From contig JAHDSF010000002.1 of assembly GCA_018432935.1 (NCBI GenBank), positions 120,374 to 184,373 of the forward strand: a stretch of DNA of 64,000 bases, written 5' to 3'. Of the stretch, positions 10,321 to 19,833 are shown piece by piece (the stretch's first letter is position 1; the number at the start of each line of letters is the position of its first letter). The notes beneath the pieces were generated by a model that was given only the letters and a program-made list of their open reading frames with translations, ran no database searches and was not told the DNA's origin. The DNA is from Rhodospirillales bacterium (lineage in GTDB: Bacteria > Pseudomonadota > Alphaproteobacteria > Rhodospirillales > Shumkoniaceae). Position numbers and translations under genes: made by a program.

Positions 10321-10390
10321 CGCGGGCGCGCGGGGCGAGGGGTTCGCTTTACCGATCCGGTGTCCGGGACATCCCGGACCAACGCCCGCG
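10321..10390 (+). ncRNA. Candidate structured leader of rpsB mRNA
   Basis: Three helices can form just ahead of the rpsB ribosome site. CGCGGGCG (10321-10328) pairs with CGCCCGCG (10383-10390) as an outer stem; inside it GCGA (10335-10338) pairs with TCGC (10344-10347) and GTCCGGG (10362-10368) pairs with CCCGGAC (10373-10379). All pairs are perfect Watson-Crick. The shape, a closing stem with two inner hairpins between a promoter and a ribosomal protein gene, resembles autoregulatory r-protein leaders, where S2 would bind its own message. I did not recognise a named RNA family. Confidence 0.45.
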
Positions 10391-10418
10391 GAGGATCAAC
10401 CGGAAAAGGAACCGAATC

Positions 10419-11243
10419 ATGGCTCTTCCGACCTACACCATGCGCCAGCTTCTCGAGGCGGGCGTCCACTTCGGCCACAACACGCGTCGCTGGAACCCCA
10501 AGATGGGGCCGTTTCTGTTCGGCGTGCGCAACGGCATCCACGTCATCGACCTCCAGCAGACCGTGCCAATGCTGCATCAGGCGATGAGCGCGGTGCGCGA
10601 CACCGTCAAGGGTGGCGGCCGGGTGTTGTTCGTCGGCACCAAGCGGCAAGCTGCCGAGAAGGTCGCCGAGTCCGCACGCAAATGCGGCCAGTACTTCGTG
10701 AACCATCGCTGGCTGGGCGGCATGCTGACCAACTGGCGCACCGTGTCGAACTCGATCAAGCGCCTTCGCGACCTCGATGAGCAGCTGTCGGGCGAGAACG
10801 TCGGCCTGACCAAGAAGGAGCTCCTCAGCCTGACTCGCGAGCGCGACAAGCTCGAGCGCGCATTGGGCGGCATCAAGGAGATGGGCGGGCTGCCGGACAT
10901 CCTGTTCGTGATCGATACCAACAAGGAGAGCATCGCCATCGCCGAGGCCAACAAGCTCGGCATTCCGGTGGCCGCCGTACTCGACAGCAACAGCGACCCG
11001 GCGGGCATCAACTTCCCGATCCCCGGCAACGACGACGCCATCCGTGCCATCGAGCTCTACTGCGAGATGATGGTCGGTGCGGTGCTTGACGGCATCCAGG
11101 CCGAGCTGCAGGAGGCCGGGGTCGATCTCGGCGAGCGTGAGGAAGGCCTGACCGAGGACGTTCCGGCCGAAGCCGCCGAGGCGGCAGAGCCCGTCGAGAG
11201 CGTCCAGCCCGGCGACGACGAAGGGCAGAAGGCGGAAGCCTGA
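10419..11243 (+). CDS. rpsB: 30S ribosomal protein S2
   Basis: Structural protein of the small ribosomal subunit, needed for S1 binding. The 274-residue protein opens with [20 protein letters not shown], the classic S2 N-terminus, and contains [10 protein letters not shown] and the DSNSDP segment. Its C-terminal extension after about residue 230 is acidic and alanine-rich ([12 protein letters not shown]), a common alphaproteobacterial variation. The start has an AAAGGA site at 10405-10410. It begins the long rpsB-tsf-pyrH-frr run and is likely transcribed from 10276-10304. Confidence 0.98.
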   Translation: MALPTYTMRQLLEAGVHFGHNTRRWNPKMGPFLFGVRNGIHVIDLQQTVPMLHQAMSAVRDTVKGGGRVLFVGTKRQAAEKVAESARKCGQYFVNHRWLGGMLTNWRTVSNSIKRLRDLDEQLSGENVGLTKKELLSLTRERDKLERALGGIKEMGGLPDILFVIDTNKESIAIAEANKLGIPVAAVLDSNSDPAGINFPIPGNDDAIRAIELYCEMMVGAVLDGIQAELQEAGVDLGEREEGLTEDVPAEAAEAAEPVESVQPGDDEGQKAEA

Positions 11244-11257
11244 GAACCGACGGCCAG

Positions 11258-11289
11258 CCGCGGGCGCCCTCCCTGAAGGCGCCCCGCGG
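11258..11289. other. GC-rich hairpin in the rpsB-tsf gap
   Basis: CCGCGGGCGCC (11258-11268) pairs with GGCGCCCCGCGG (11278-11289), one bulged C, 9-base loop. No T-run follows. It could be a partial terminator or an RNA processing and stability element that sets the S2 to EF-Ts ratio; the sequence alone does not decide. Confidence 0.45.
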
Positions 11290-11333
11290 CCAGATTCGGC
11301 AGGCACGGCAAGTTTCTGAACAAGGGGTTTCGA

Positions 11334-12227
11334 ATGGCTGAGATCACACCGTCACAGGTCAAGGCGCTGCGCGACAAAACCGGCGCCGGCATGATGGACT
11401 GCAAGAAGGCTCTGGCGGAGAGCGGCGGCGACATCGAGCAGGCGGTCGACTGGCTCCGCAAGAAGGGTTTGGCCGCGGCGGCCAAGCGCGCCGGCCGGGC
11501 CGCGTCCCAGGGCCTGGTGAGCCTGATGGTCGAGAAGACCCGAGGCGCGGTGGTCGAGGTCAATTCCGAAACCGACTTCGTCGCCCGCAACCAGACCTTC
11601 CAGGAGTTCGTCAAGACGGCGACGCAGGTGGCCCTGCAGGCTGGCGGCGACGTCGAAGCGTTGAAGAAGGCGCCCTATCCGGGTTCGCCGCGGTCGGTCG
11701 AGGCGGAGCTGACCGAGCTGATCGCCAAGATCGGCGAGAACATGAGTCTGCGCCGTTCTGCGATTATCGAGGTGCGGAACGGCGTCGTCGGCGCCTACGT
11801 GCATTCGTCGCTGACCCAGGGCATGGGCAAGATCGGCGTCCTCGTCGGACTGGAGTCCCAGGGGGATGTCGCCAAGTTGGAGCAACTCGGCAAGCAGATC
11901 GCCATGCACGTCGCCGCCGCCAGCCCGGCCGCGGTGTCGCGCGCCGATGTCGATCCGGCGCTGCTCGAGCGGGAGAAGAACGTTCTCGCCGACCAGGCTC
12001 GTGCGAGCGGCAAGCCCGAGAACATCATCGAGAAGATGGTCGAAGGCCGGCTGCGCAAGTTCTACGAGGAGGTCTGCCTGCTCGAACAGGTTTACGTGAT
12101 GGATCCCGAGACGACGGTCGGCAAGGCGATCGAGGCTGCCGCCAAGGACATCGGCGCGCCTGTCGCGGTAACCGGCTTCGTCCGCCTCGCGCTCGGCGAG
12201 GGTGTCGAGAGCGGCGGAGAGGAGTGA
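11334..12227 (+). CDS. tsf: Translation elongation factor Ts
   Basis: Nucleotide exchange factor that recycles EF-Tu from GDP to GTP. The 297-residue protein starts with the UBA-like domain ([27 protein letters not shown]) and holds the highly conserved TDFVARN core (about residues 81-87) that contacts EF-Tu. Full length. AAGGGG lies upstream of the ATG. It is the second gene of the rpsB run and is followed by a textbook terminator at 12242-12279, so the genes after it may depend on read-through or another promoter. Confidence 0.98.
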   Translation: MAEITPSQVKALRDKTGAGMMDCKKALAESGGDIEQAVDWLRKKGLAAAAKRAGRAASQGLVSLMVEKTRGAVVEVNSETDFVARNQTFQEFVKTATQVALQAGGDVEALKKAPYPGSPRSVEAELTELIAKIGENMSLRRSAIIEVRNGVVGAYVHSSLTQGMGKIGVLVGLESQGDVAKLEQLGKQIAMHVAAASPAAVSRADVDPALLEREKNVLADQARASGKPENIIEKMVEGRLRKFYEEVCLLEQVYVMDPETTVGKAIEAAAKDIGAPVAVTGFVRLALGEGVESGGEE

Positions 12228-12241
12228 GCGGAGCGGATACC

Positions 12242-12279
12242 GGCCCACGGCAGTCCGGCTGGCTGCCGTGGGCCTTTTT
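12242..12279 (+). terminator. Intrinsic terminator after tsf
   Basis: GGCCCACGGCAG (12242-12253) pairs perfectly with CTGCCGTGGGCC (12263-12274) over 12 bp with a 9-base loop, followed by TTTTT (12275-12279). It lies 14 bases after the tsf stop and 27 bases before pyrH. Confidence 0.88.
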
Positions 12280-12306
12280 GTTCATGGCGAGGCAGGGAGC
12301 ACAGCG

Positions 12307-13029
12307 ATGACCACCGCGCGTCAACCGAAGTATCGCCGCATCCTCTTGAAGCTTTCCGGTGAGGGCCTGATGGGCGGCCGGGCCTATGGGTTGGATCCGG
12401 AAACCGTCGATCGCCTCGCCGGCGAGATCGAGGGCGTCCATCGCATGGGGGTCGAGGTGTGCGTCGTGGTCGGCGGCGGCAACATCTTTCGCGGCGTCTC
12501 GGCGGCCGCCTCCAGCATCGAGCGCACGACGGCCGATCACATGGGCATGCTGGCGACGGTCATCAATTCGCTGGCGGTGCAGAGCGCGCTCGAGCGGCGG
12601 GGCATCCAGACGCGGGTCCAGTCGGCGATTCCGATGGCCGCCGTATGCGAACCCTTCATCCGGCGCCGGGCCATCCGCCATATGGAGAAGGGCAGGGTGG
12701 TCATCTTCGCGGCCGGCACCGGCAATCCCTTCTTCACCACCGACACTGCCGCTGCGCTGCGCGCGGTCGAGATGAACTGCAACGCCCTTCTGAAGGGCAC
12801 CCAGGTCGACGGCGTCTATTCCGCCGATCCCAAGAAGGTTCCCGACGCCCGCCGCTTCGACGCCTTGAGCTACCAGGAGGTGGTCGCCAAGGATTTGAAG
12901 GTGATGGACACGGCGGCGATAGTCTTGGCTCGGGACAACAATGTGCCCATACTGGTGTTCTCAATCCACACGTCAGGCGCTCTGGCGGACGTGGTCACCG
13001 GCGGAGGCACCTGCACCGTCATCAGCTAG
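12307..13029 (+). CDS. pyrH: UMP kinase
   Basis: Phosphorylates UMP to UDP in pyrimidine synthesis; bacterial hexameric amino-acid-kinase fold. The 240-residue protein has the N-terminal KLSGE nucleotide-binding segment (about residues 15-19), [10 protein letters not shown] (about 57-66), and the [17 protein letters not shown] signature (about 139-155). The ATG at 12307 was chosen because the family start is a few residues before [11 protein letters not shown]; the frame is open further upstream across the terminator. It is 10 bp from frr, a nearly universal gene pair. Confidence 0.97.
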   Translation: MTTARQPKYRRILLKLSGEGLMGGRAYGLDPETVDRLAGEIEGVHRMGVEVCVVVGGGNIFRGVSAAASSIERTTADHMGMLATVINSLAVQSALERRGIQTRVQSAIPMAAVCEPFIRRRAIRHMEKGRVVIFAAGTGNPFFTTDTAAALRAVEMNCNALLKGTQVDGVYSADPKKVPDARRFDALSYQEVVAKDLKVMDTAAIVLARDNNVPILVFSIHTSGALADVVTGGGTCTVIS

Positions 13030-13039
13030 GGAGGATAAG

Positions 13040-13609
13040 GTGAGCGAAACCGATGTCGATGCGGTAATGAAGGACATGGACCGTCGCATGTCGGGTGCCG
13101 TCGAGGTCCTCAAGAAAGAGCTGGCCGGGCTTCGCACCGGGCGGGCGTCTACCCACCTTCTCGATCCCATCGTAGTCGAGGCGTACGGCAGCCAGATGCC
13201 GCTGGGCCAGCTGGGAACGGTCGGCGTTCCCGAGCCGCGCATGCTGTCCGTTCAGGTCTGGGACAAGACCATGGTCAAGGCGGTCGACCGGGCGATCCGC
13301 GACAGCGGGCTCGGTTTGAACCCGATCATCGAGGGGCAGCTGCTGCGGATTCCAATTCCGGCGCTGACCGAAGAGCGGCGTGCCGAGATCGTCAAGGTGG
13401 CGCATCGCTATACCGAGGAGGCGCGTGTTGCCGTCCGCAACGTGCGGCGCCACGGCATGGACGAGCTGAAGAAGGCGGAGAAGGAGGGCAGCATCTCCGA
13501 GGACGACCAGCGCGAGTACAGCAAGGATCTCCAGCAACTGACCGACGCCACGATCAAGGCGGTCGACCAGCTGCTTGCCGCCAAAGAACAGGAAATCATG
13601 CAGGTCTGA
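13040..13609 (+). CDS. frr: Ribosome recycling factor
   Basis: Splits the post-termination ribosome together with EF-G. The 189-residue protein has the family N-terminus ([25 protein letters not shown]) and the C-terminal [20 protein letters not shown] block; the three-helix-bundle tip arginine region is present. The start is GTG at 13040, preceded by GGGAGGATAAG, and lies 10 bp after the pyrH stop. uppS starts 4 bp after its stop, so these genes are tightly coupled. Confidence 0.97.
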   Translation: MSETDVDAVMKDMDRRMSGAVEVLKKELAGLRTGRASTHLLDPIVVEAYGSQMPLGQLGTVGVPEPRMLSVQVWDKTMVKAVDRAIRDSGLGLNPIIEGQLLRIPIPALTEERRAEIVKVAHRYTEEARVAVRNVRRHGMDELKKAEKEGSISEDDQREYSKDLQQLTDATIKAVDQLLAAKEQEIMQV

Positions 13610-13613
13610 GTTA

Positions 13614-14351
13614 ATGGAAGCGATGCCCCGTGTCGGCGGCCCGAGTCCGGCGCAGCCGGTTCATGTCGCGATCATCATGGACGGCAACGGGCGGTGGGCG
13701 CGCGCGCGCGGTCTGCCCAAGATCGCCGGCCATCGGCGCGGCGCCGAGGTCGTCCGCAAGACCGTCGAAGCGGCCGCCGACCTGGGCATTGCCTACCTGA
13801 CGCTGTTCGGTTTCTCGTCCGAGAACTGGAACCGGTCGGCGGAAGAGGTGAACGACCTGATGGGGTTGCTGCGCATCTATCTGCGCAACGAGATCGCCGC
13901 CCTGCACGAGAACGGCGTGCGCCTGAACGTGATCGGCGAGCGCAGCCGGCTCCCCCCGGACATCGTCCACCTCATCGATCATGCCGAAAGCAAGACCGCG
14001 GGGAACAGCCGGATCGTCCTCAACATGGCCTTGAGCTATGGCGGCCGCGGCGAGATCGTCAGCGCGGCACGCCGTCTGGCGAGGGACGTTGCGGCAGGAC
14101 GTCTAGACCCGGACGATATCGACGAGGAGGTCTTCGCCTCACGCCTTTTCACCGCCGATACGCCGGACCCGGATCTCCTCATCCGCACCAGCGGCGAGCT
14201 TCGAGTCAGCAACTTCCTGTTGTGGCAGATGGCCTATACCGAGTTCGTCTTCGTCGACAGTTACTGGCCCGACTTCACGCGCGCCGATTTCGAGGCCGCC
14301 GTATCGGAGTTCCAGAAACGTGAGCGTCGTTATGGCGCCACGGTCAGCTGA
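13614..14351 (+). CDS. uppS: Undecaprenyl (polyprenyl) diphosphate synthase
   Basis: Adds isoprene units to farnesyl diphosphate to make the C55 lipid carrier for peptidoglycan and O-antigen. The 245-residue cis-prenyltransferase shows IIMDGNGRWA with the catalytic aspartate at residue 23, GHRRGAEVVRK, LTLFGFSSENWNR, and the C-terminal RTSGELRVSNFLLWQMAYTE. The ATG at 13614 is 4 bases after frr; an in-frame upstream codon inside frr is less likely. The 3' end overlaps the cdsA start by 32 bases. Confidence 0.96.
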   Translation: MEAMPRVGGPSPAQPVHVAIIMDGNGRWARARGLPKIAGHRRGAEVVRKTVEAAADLGIAYLTLFGFSSENWNRSAEEVNDLMGLLRIYLRNEIAALHENGVRLNVIGERSRLPPDIVHLIDHAESKTAGNSRIVLNMALSYGGRGEIVSAARRLARDVAAGRLDPDDIDEEVFASRLFTADTPDPDLLIRTSGELRVSNFLLWQMAYTEFVFVDSYWPDFTRADFEAAVSEFQKRERRYGATVS

Positions 14352-15189
14352 GTCGCCCCACAGCGTTCTCGCCGTTCGCATCGCCTCGGCGCTGGTCATG
14401 GCGCCGGCCATTCTCGTCCCCGCCTATTTCGGCCGCCCGTGGTTCGATCTCGTGGTCGCCGCTCTCGGGGTGGTGCTGGTGTGGGAGTGGTGCCGGCTGT
14501 GCGGCGGTGCCGAGTATCGCCTGACCGCCTGGATCACCTCGGCAGCCCTTCTCGCGGTGCTGGCGGCCGACGCGGCGGATCGGGCGGAGCCCGCCGTCGC
14601 AGCGATCGGAGCCGCCGCGGTGCTGGTGGCATCGCGGCTCGGCGTGGAGGGGCGCCGCGACCGCGCCGAGCGGGCGGTGGCAAGCTACCCGGGATGGAGC
14701 GTCGGCGGCTTTCTCTACATCGCCGCCACCTGTCTGGCGATCCTGTGGATCCGTGCTGACGCCGAATGGGGACGGGAGAGCTTGTTCTGGCTCTTCGCCG
14801 TGGTGTGGGCATCGGATACCGGTGCCTACCTGGTCGGCAGAACGTTCGGCGGTCCCAAGCTGGCGCCGCGGATCAGCCCCAACAAGACCTGGTCGGGCTT
14901 TTTCGGCGGAGCGATGCTGTCCGGGGTGGTCGGGGGCTTCGCTGCGGGCGTGGCAGGGCTGGGGCTGCCGGGCTGGGTCGTATTCTGCAGCGTCCTGGCC
15001 AGCGTGGTCTCGCAACTCGGGGACCTCTTCGAGTCCTGGGTCAAGCGCGTCTTCATGGTCAAGGATTCGGGCACGTTGATCCCCGGACACGGCGGCCTGT
15101 TCGATCGCGTCGACGGGCTGATGGCGGCCGCGATCGCCGTCAGCGCCGCAAGCCTGCTCAGCGGGAGGAACGTGCTGGCATGGTTCTGA
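14320..15189 (+). CDS. cdsA: Phosphatidate cytidylyltransferase
   Basis: Makes CDP-diacylglycerol, the branch-point precursor of membrane phospholipids; integral inner-membrane protein. The 289-residue protein has about eight hydrophobic helices and the C-terminal CDP signature, spanning SWVKRVFMVKDSGTLIPGHG and GLFDRVDG. The GTG at 14320 gives MSVVMAPRS; the ATG at 14332 (four codons later) is an equally possible start. Both lie inside the uppS 3' end, so translation is coupled. Its stop overlaps the dxr start. Confidence 0.94.
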   Translation: MSVVMAPRSAESPHSVLAVRIASALVMAPAILVPAYFGRPWFDLVVAALGVVLVWEWCRLCGGAEYRLTAWITSAALLAVLAADAADRAEPAVAAIGAAAVLVASRLGVEGRRDRAERAVASYPGWSVGGFLYIAATCLAILWIRADAEWGRESLFWLFAVVWASDTGAYLVGRTFGGPKLAPRISPNKTWSGFFGGAMLSGVVGGFAAGVAGLGLPGWVVFCSVLASVVSQLGDLFESWVKRVFMVKDSGTLIPGHGGLFDRVDGLMAAAIAVSAASLLSGRNVLAWF

Positions 15190-16358
15190 ACGACATCCCG
15201 ACGCCGCCGCGGACCGTGACCATTCTCGGCTCCACCGGCTCGGTCGGGCGCAATACCGTCGACCTGGTCGAGCGCTCGCCGGCGGCGTTCGAGGTGGTGG
15301 CCCTGACGGCGGGCCGCAACGCCGCCCTGCTGGCCGACCAGGCGCGACGGCTGCGCGCGAAGCTGGCCGTCGTCGGCGATCCGGCGTGCTACCGCGAGTT
15401 GCGCGACGCGCTCTCGGGGACCGGCATCGAGGCTGCGGCGGGACCGGAGGCGGTGATCGAGGCGGCGCTTCACCCGGCCGAGTGGGTGATGGCGGCGATC
15501 GTCGGTGCCGCCGGGCTGGCGCCGACCCTGGCGGCGGTGCGCCGCGGTGCGATCATCGGCCTCGCCAACAAGGAGTGCCTGGTCTCCGCCGGAGCGCTGA
15601 TGATGGCCGAGGTGCAGCGTCACGGCAGCACGCTGGTGCCCGTCGATTCCGAGCACAGCGCGATCTTCCAGGTGATCGATTTCGAGCGGCCGGACGCCAT
15701 CGAACGGATCATTCTCACCGCTTCCGGGGGGCCGTTCCGGACCAGATCCCGCGGCGAGATGGCGGCAGTCACCCCGGACGAGGCGGTGGCGCATCCGAAC
15801 TGGAGCATGGGCGCCAAGATTTCGGTGGATTCCGCGACCATGATGAACAAGGGCCTCGAGCTGGTCGAGGCCTACCACCTGTTTCCGGTGCGCGAAGACC
15901 AGATCGAGATCCTGATCCACCCGCAATCCGTGGTTCACAGCATGGTCGCCTACGTCGACGGCTCGGTGCTGGCCCAGCTTGGCTCGCCGGACATGCGGAC
16001 CCCCATCTCGCTCGCCCTCGGCTGGCCCCACCGGATGTCCACTCCGGCTCCGCGTCTGGACCTCGAGAAGATCGGCACCCTCTCCTTCGAGAAGCCCGAT
16101 CCGGAGCGGTTTCCGGCCCTGGCGCTGGCCCGGCGTGCGCTGCGCGAAGGCGGCCTTGCGCCCACGGTGATGAACGCCGCCAACGAGGTGGCGGTCGCCG
16201 CCTTCCTGGCGGGGAGGATCGGCTTCCTCGACATCGTGGCGATCGTCGACCGGGTCCTGGAGTGCGCCGCATGCCCTGCGCCCGCCGGGCTCGACGACGT
16301 GCTGGCCGGGGACGCCGAAGGACGTCGGCTTGCCGGCGAGTTCGTTTCAAAACCTTGA
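15180..16358 (+). CDS. dxr: 1-deoxy-D-xylulose 5-phosphate reductoisomerase
   Basis: Second step of the MEP isoprenoid pathway: DXP to MEP using NADPH and a divalent metal. The 392-residue protein has the NADPH motif GSTGSVGRNTVDLV (about residues 15-28), the SANKECLVSAG-like segment ANKECLVSAG, and the active-site region VDSATMMNKGLELVEA. The ATG overlaps the last ten bases of cdsA and has GGGAGGAA upstream. Isoprene units from this pathway feed UppS two genes earlier. Confidence 0.97.
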   Translation: MVLNDIPTPPRTVTILGSTGSVGRNTVDLVERSPAAFEVVALTAGRNAALLADQARRLRAKLAVVGDPACYRELRDALSGTGIEAAAGPEAVIEAALHPAEWVMAAIVGAAGLAPTLAAVRRGAIIGLANKECLVSAGALMMAEVQRHGSTLVPVDSEHSAIFQVIDFERPDAIERIILTASGGPFRTRSRGEMAAVTPDEAVAHPNWSMGAKISVDSATMMNKGLELVEAYHLFPVREDQIEILIHPQSVVHSMVAYVDGSVLAQLGSPDMRTPISLALGWPHRMSTPAPRLDLEKIGTLSFEKPDPERFPALALARRALREGGLAPTVMNAANEVAVAAFLAGRIGFLDIVAIVDRVLECAACPAPAGLDDVLAGDAEGRRLAGEFVSKP

Positions 16359-16409
16359 CGCTCACATTATATTGTGGGCTTGGCACAATCAGACTGAAAA
16401 GCGGCGCCA

Positions 16410-17510
16410 ATGGCTGTCCTGCGGGTTCTTGTCGACTACGGCATTCCGTTCATCGTCATTCTTTCGGTGCTGGTTTTCGTTCATGAGCTGGGCCATTACC
16501 TGGTGGCCCGATGGGCTGGCGTGCGCGTCGAGGTGTTTTCGATCGGGTTCGGTCGAGAGATCCGCGGCTGGACCGACCGCCGCGGCACGCGCTGGAAACT
16601 GAGCTGGATCCCCCTCGGCGGCTACGTGAAGATGCTGGGCGAAGGGGACGACGAGGAGGAGGGGGAGAAGTCCCCCAGCCGCACGGATTCGTTCGCCGCC
16701 AAGAGCGTCGGCCAGCGCGCGGCCATCATCGTCGCCGGGCCGCTGGCAAACTTCTTGTTCGCGATCCTCGTCTTCGCGCTGCTGTTCTCGGCGGTCGGCC
16801 GCCCCAACCTGCAGGCCGGGGTCGGACATATCGAAGAGGGCAGCCCGGCCGCAACGGCGGGATTTCAGGTCGGGGACCGCATCGTCGCCGTCGACGGAAG
16901 GCCGGTCACGTGGTTCGACGACCTGAAGAACGAGGTGAGCGCCCTGCCGGGAATTCCCGCCGGGTTCGAGGTCGAACGGGGCAGCCAGACGATAGTGATC
17001 CAGGCGACCCCCACCGCCGTTTCGGCGACGACCGCGGACGGACGGACGGTGACCATCGGACGCCTGGGGGTCGGCCCCAATCCCGCCCAGGTCGGCTACG
17101 TTCGCCTCGACCCGTTCAGCGCGATCGCCACTGCGGTCGACCGCTCTCTTGGCATGACGGTGCAGATCTTTGCCTATCTTGGCGGCGTGGTCACTGGCAG
17201 CCAGCCGGCCGACGAACTGGGGGGGCCGATCCGTATCGCGCAGATGTCGGGACAGATGGCGCAGGCCGGGATCTTCGAGCTGATCTTCTTCATGGCCATT
17301 CTGTCGCTCAACCTGGCCCTGATCAATGTGCTTCCGATCCCGATGCTGGACGGCGGCCATCTCGTCTTCCTGGCCGCCGAAGCCTTGCGGGGACGTCCGG
17401 TTACTCCCCGTGTCCAAGAATACAGTTTTCGTTTCGGGCTGATTCTGGTATTGCTCATTCTCGTTTTCGCCACCTGGAACGACCTGGGGGAACTTCAGCT
17501 TTTCCAGTAA
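16410..17510 (+). CDS. rseP: Site-2 intramembrane metalloprotease RseP
   Basis: Cuts membrane-embedded anti-sigma factors and leftover signal peptides. The 366-residue protein has the zinc-binding HELGH at residues 25-29 in the first membrane helix, a single PDZ domain (about 125-200), and the LDGGH segment near residue 311 in a later helix that supplies the third ligand. E. coli RseP has two PDZ domains, so this is the shorter form usual in alphaproteobacteria. An AT-rich patch ahead of it (TATATT, 16368-16373) could be a -10 box but has a weak -35. bamA follows directly. Confidence 0.96.
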   Translation: MAVLRVLVDYGIPFIVILSVLVFVHELGHYLVARWAGVRVEVFSIGFGREIRGWTDRRGTRWKLSWIPLGGYVKMLGEGDDEEEGEKSPSRTDSFAAKSVGQRAAIIVAGPLANFLFAILVFALLFSAVGRPNLQAGVGHIEEGSPAATAGFQVGDRIVAVDGRPVTWFDDLKNEVSALPGIPAGFEVERGSQTIVIQATPTAVSATTADGRTVTIGRLGVGPNPAQVGYVRLDPFSAIATAVDRSLGMTVQIFAYLGGVVTGSQPADELGGPIRIAQMSGQMAQAGIFELIFFMAILSLNLALINVLPIPMLDGGHLVFLAAEALRGRPVTPRVQEYSFRFGLILVLLILVFATWNDLGELQLFQ

Positions 17511-17556
17511 AATGACGCTCGTCGGTCGTGAAGAGCGGGGTAGCGAGGGGGATCCC

Positions 17557-19830
17557 GTGAGGGTTGGATTGTTTGCGCGCTTCGTCATCGGCGTTCTCTT
17601 TGCTGTTGTGCTGGCCATTGGTCCGGCACAGGCCCAGACCAGTGGCGTCGTCCGCGAGGTCGTCGTCGAGGGAACGCAACGCATCGAACCGGAGACGATT
17701 CGGTCGTACCTGCTGGTGCGAGAAGGCGACGCTTTCGACCCGGATCGCATCAACCGCTCGTTGAAGGCTCTGTTCGCGACCGGCCTGTTTGCGGACGTCG
17801 CCATCCGACGCGAAGGTGACGCCCTGGTCGTCAACGTGGTCGAGAACCCTGTCATCAATCGCATCGCGTTCGAAGGGAACCAGCGCATCGATGACGAGGA
17901 ACTGGAACGAGAGATCTCGCTGCGGCCGAGGGTCATCTACACGCGCTCCAAGGTCCAGAACGACGTCCAGCGCATCCTGACCCTGTACCGGCGCAGCGGC
18001 CGTTTCGCGGCGACCGTCGATCCCAAGGTGATCCGGCTCGACCAGAACCGGATCGATCTCGTGTTCGAGATCAGCGAGGGCGAGCGGACCGAGGTTTCCC
18101 GGATTCGCTTTGTCGGAAATCACGAGTTCAGCGATTCCCGGCTGCGCGAGGTCGTCCGCACCCGCGAGACGCACTGGTATACGTTCTTCTCGTCGGACGA
18201 TACCTATGACCCCGATCGCCTGACGCTCGATCGCGAGCTGCTGCGGCGGTTCTACCTCTCGGAGGGCTATGCCGATTTCAATGTCGTCTCGGCGGTGGCG
18301 GAGCTGACCCCGGACCGCAAGTCCTTCTTCATCACCTTCACGGTGGAGGAAGGGCCGCGCTACGAGATCGGCGACGTCGGCATCGAGGTCGGCCTCAAGG
18401 GCGTCGAGAAGGAGGCTCTTCAGGACGTCGTAGAGATGGAGAGCGGCGACTGGTACAGCTCGGCCGAGGTCGACAAGACCGTCGACAATCTGGTGAACCG
18501 GGTCGGCGAGCTCGGACAGCCGTTCGTCGAGGTCAAACCCCGGGTCAATCGCGACCGCGAGAACAAGACGATCGACGTTACCTTCCTCGTCAACGAAGGG
18601 CCGCGCATCTTCGTCGAGCGCATCGACATCGTCGGCAACGTGCGGACCGAGGACAACGTCATCCGCCGCGAGTTCCGTCTTGTCGAAGGCGATGCCTTCA
18701 ATGCTTCCCGGTTGCGCCGCTCCCGGCAGCGGATCCAGGATCTCGACTTCTTCGAGAAGGTCGAGTTGGAGCAGGTTCCGGGCAGCGCTCCCGACAAGAC
18801 CGTGGTCAAGGTCGAAGTCGAGGAGAAGTCGACCGGCTCCTTCAACATCGGCGCCGGCTTCTCGTCGGCGAACGGCGGCCTGCTGGACTTCAGCATCCGC
18901 GAGCGGAACCTGCTCGGCAAGGGACAGGATCTCACCCTCGACGCCGTGCTGGCGCAGCGTCTGAGCCGGGTGCAGCTGTCGTTCACCGAGCCGTACTTCC
19001 TTGATCGCGAAGTCGCCGCCGGCTTCGATCTTTTCCATTCGCGGGTGGACCGCCAGGACGAGAGTTCGTACGACATCACGACGACTGGCGGCAGTCTGCG
19101 GATGAACTATCCCCTGACCGAGAACCTGCGGCAGGGCTGGCGCTACACATTCAAGGAAACCAAGGTCGAGGACGTCCCCAGTGACGCCTCGCAGTTCATC
19201 AAGAACGAGGTGGGCGTCGAGTATCTCTCCGAGATCTCGCATGTCCTCACCTACGATCGTCGCGACAGCCGCATCAATCCGACCGAGGGTTACTTCATCC
19301 GGAACACGACGGACTTGGCGGGCCTGGGTGGCGATTCTCAGTACCTTCGCGACACCCTCAGCGGAGGAAAGTACTTCCGACTGAAAGACCAATGGGTGCT
19401 CGCCCTGACCGGCGAGGTCGGCTACATCGTCGGCCTCGGTGATGACCCAGGGGTGCGGGACCGCTTCTATCTGGGCGGCGACGACCTTCGCGGGTTCGAA
19501 ACCGCCGGCGTCGGCCCGCGCGACATCACGACCGACGACGCCCTGGGTGGCGAGTGGTTCTATTCAAGCACGGCCGAATTGACCTTTCCTGTTGGCCTGC
19601 CGAACGAGTATGGTATCACAGGCCACGTTTTCACCGACATCGGCAGTCTCGGTGGCGGCATCAGTTCGCCGATCGTCAAGGATACGGGCTCTGTGCGCAT
19701 ATCGGTCGGCGTCGGCGTCGGGTGGGTCTCTCCTCTGGGACCGATCGGCGTCGATCTCGGCTTCCCGGTCCTGAAGGAAGACTTCGACGAGACCGAGCTG
19801 TTCCGGATCAATTTCGGCACGAGGTTCTAA
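17557..19830 (+). CDS. bamA: Outer membrane protein assembly factor BamA
   Basis: Essential outer-membrane Omp85 protein that inserts beta-barrels. The 757-residue protein has a signal peptide ending AIGPAQAQ, five POTRA repeats (to about residue 410; each shows the GN-R or VEGNQRI pattern), and a C-terminal 16-strand barrel with the conserved RGF loop motif (DDLRGFE) and a final aromatic residue (INFGTRF). The GTG at 17557 was chosen because it puts the signal peptide at the very N-terminus and has GAGGGG at 17545-17550; the ATG at 17512 would add 15 charged residues in front. It follows rseP as usual. Confidence 0.95.
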   Translation: MRVGLFARFVIGVLFAVVLAIGPAQAQTSGVVREVVVEGTQRIEPETIRSYLLVREGDAFDPDRINRSLKALFATGLFADVAIRREGDALVVNVVENPVINRIAFEGNQRIDDEELEREISLRPRVIYTRSKVQNDVQRILTLYRRSGRFAATVDPKVIRLDQNRIDLVFEISEGERTEVSRIRFVGNHEFSDSRLREVVRTRETHWYTFFSSDDTYDPDRLTLDRELLRRFYLSEGYADFNVVSAVAELTPDRKSFFITFTVEEGPRYEIGDVGIEVGLKGVEKEALQDVVEMESGDWYSSAEVDKTVDNLVNRVGELGQPFVEVKPRVNRDRENKTIDVTFLVNEGPRIFVERIDIVGNVRTEDNVIRREFRLVEGDAFNASRLRRSRQRIQDLDFFEKVELEQVPGSAPDKTVVKVEVEEKSTGSFNIGAGFSSANGGLLDFSIRERNLLGKGQDLTLDAVLAQRLSRVQLSFTEPYFLDREVAAGFDLFHSRVDRQDESSYDITTTGGSLRMNYPLTENLRQGWRYTFKETKVEDVPSDASQFIKNEVGVEYLSEISHVLTYDRRDSRINPTEGYFIRNTTDLAGLGGDSQYLRDTLSGGKYFRLKDQWVLALTGEVGYIVGLGDDPGVRDRFYLGGDDLRGFETAGVGPRDITTDDALGGEWFYSSTAELTFPVGLPNEYGITGHVFTDIGSLGGGISSPIVKDTGSVRISVGVGVGWVSPLGPIGVDLGFPVLKEDFDETELFRINFGTRF

Positions 19831-19833
19831 CGA

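Noticed and set aside
17455..19392. A 645-codon minus-strand frame opposite bamA
   Set aside because: No recognisable domain; the plus strand holds the POTRA and barrel domains of BamA.
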